This document shows, piece by piece, positions 63,127-64,000 of a stretch of DNA of 64,000 nt. The stretch's first letter is position 1. The number at the start of each line of letters is the position of its first letter. The stretch is taken from positions 1 through 64,000 of the forward strand of contig NZ_CVRP01000019.1 in assembly GCF_001261735.1 (NCBI RefSeq). Direction: 5' to 3'. Under the pieces are notes generated by a model. It had not been told where the DNA came from, did not search any database, and saw only the letters and a list, made by a program, of their open reading frames with translations. Source of the stretch: Dysgonomonas sp. BGC7 (GTDB lineage Bacteria; Bacteroidota; Bacteroidia; Bacteroidales; Dysgonomonadaceae). Made by a program: the position numbers and the translations under genes.

Positions 63127-63407
63127 GCATAATTTATTTTAGTGAACCGCGAAGATAAGCTTTTCATTATATAAATCTAATTTTTCACCTATTGATTTTA
63201 AGCAATTTACAAACAAAGGCCACAACAACGTCGTTCATCTCACCAAGCAGTCGTTTGTCTCATATTTTCTTATTAAAATCAGACTCCTGATACTTTTGTA
63301 GTATAAACTATATCCAGTAAAAATTGAAATTGTAATAATAGGTTGAAGATTAGAAGAGTACTATAAACAAATAATACAAAAAGTGACTCTTGAGTAAATA
63401 AGACTTT

Positions 63408-64000
63408 ATGAAACTATATAAAATTATTCAGATAATATGCTTTGTGCCTGTGGTTATTTCCATGACAGCAAATGCTCAGGTAACAATAGGAGAAACAGAA
63501 GCACCTGTTAATGGAGCTCTATTGCAATTAAAAAATATAGCTAATATAAATGGCGCAGAAATAAATGCTAACAAAGGATTAGCTCTTCCCCGTGTCAGTC
63601 TTGCAAGCAAAACTGCACTATATCCTATGTTCACAACACATGCGGACACCCTCAATACTGTCTATAAGAAAAATCATACAGGCCTGATGGTATATAATAC
63701 CAACAGATGTCTTACTAAAAATGAGGGCAAGGACGGCAGAGGTATCTGGATATGGGATGGTACTATGTGGAATAACACATCGGTTTTAAGCGAAGCATCA
63801 TCATTATTTACCAGTACCGACCATATAGATCTACCTAGTGGTAGCGATGCTCGAGGTGCTGTAGGTCCTATAGAATTAGGACTAGAATGGAATCCGGTTG
63901 ACAAACAAGTTACTTATACAGCCCCTACAGCCAGCCCTTCTTTTACTGGCGTTTCTTTCAACAGCATTACTCCCTCCAGCCCCGTTTCTGCCGCTTCAGG
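63408..64000 (+). CDS. Secreted surface protein with the shared module (cut by the window edge)
   Basis: At least 197 residues; the frame is open to the right edge. A signal peptide ends at ANAQ (Gln24). Residues 24-135 repeat the module: QVTIGETEAPVNGALLQLK, GLALPRVSLA, LYPMFTTH, HTGLMVYN, IWDGTMW. After it comes a Ser/Thr/Pro-rich stretch (YTAPTASPSFTGVSFNSITPSS), typical of a linker or phage-tail-like repeat. The remaining domain lies outside the window, so its type is unknown. The gene begins about 280 bp after the lipoprotein gene on the other strand. Confidence 0.75.
   Translation, partial: MKLYKIIQIICFVPVVISMTANAQVTIGETEAPVNGALLQLKNIANINGAEINANKGLALPRVSLASKTALYPMFTTHADTLNTVYKKNHTGLMVYNTNRCLTKNEGKDGRGIWIWDGTMWNNTSVLSEASSLFTSTDHIDLPSGSDARGAVGPIELGLEWNPVDKQVTYTAPTASPSFTGVSFNSITPSSPVSAAS

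Noticed and set aside
1-64000. CRISPR array, prophage or insertion sequence
   Set aside because: I found no regularly spaced repeats, no cas genes, no transposase or integrase, and no phage structural genes in the window.

Overview
The window looks like chromosomal DNA from a low-GC Bacteroidales bacterium, most likely of the Dysgonomonas group. This rests on AT-rich sequence, many copies of the Bacteroidetes -7 promoter box (TAnnTTTG) just upstream of genes, and typical Bacteroidetes families: DUF3078, DUF3467, a PorT-like barrel, membrane-spanning TPR/HTH regulators and a FISUMP surface protein. The genus is inference from general knowledge of these families; no database search was possible.

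Region 1 (1-13.5 kb) is mostly leftward: endonuclease III, a SurA/PpiD-type foldase, LptC, an outer-membrane barrel, then a glycosyltransferase behind lysA and lysC. A lone exosortase faces the glycosyltransferase. An HD-domain phosphohydrolase, a 35-codon candidate gene, a TerC-family membrane protein, a DUF1398 protein, a possible decayed gene and an initiator-type tRNA-Met follow.

Region 2 (13.5-22.8 kb) holds a DUF3078 protein, chorismate synthase, an MscS-type channel, a small lipoprotein, an undecaprenol/diacylglycerol kinase, an EEP-family lipoprotein and a large M16 zinc protease.

Region 3 (22.9-32.3 kb) is a complete phosphate-scavenging locus. It has an OprO/P-like porin, a MATE exporter on the other strand, then pstS-pstC-pstA-pstB-phoU and a PhoB/PhoR-type two-component system, tightly packed and partly overlapping.

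Region 4 (32.3-53.5 kb) is housekeeping: an NO-related small Cys-rich protein, a PorT-like barrel, a two-cluster ferredoxin (too short for routine ORF lists), cytochrome bd oxidase (cydAB), alanine dehydrogenase, a thioredoxin-fold protein without CxxC behind a structured leader, EcsC, an apparently exported superoxide dismutase, and a LuxR-type regulator with a hemerythrin/RIC-like N-terminus. Metallophosphoesterase, pyrophosphatase, dCMP deaminase, a C-terminal processing protease, 5-formyl-THF cyclo-ligase, an acetyltransferase, ParE, PurU and a POT peptide transporter complete it. A roughly 55-bp intergenic repeat occurs once near 17.9 kb and twice near 44.4 kb.

Region 5 (53.5-64 kb) is the accessory part and the most interesting. 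Three secreted proteins (one cut by the right edge) share an N-terminal module of about 120 residues (QVTIG...GALL...LPRV...LYPMF...GL.VYN...W.G..W) but have unrelated remaining parts. Two TPR/transmembrane/HTH regulators and one TPR-less transmembrane/HTH paralogue lie among them, with long AT-rich intergenic stretches, 12-bp direct repeats and a possible small RNA. I read this as a cell-surface display locus controlled by membrane-bound regulators; that functional link is inference.
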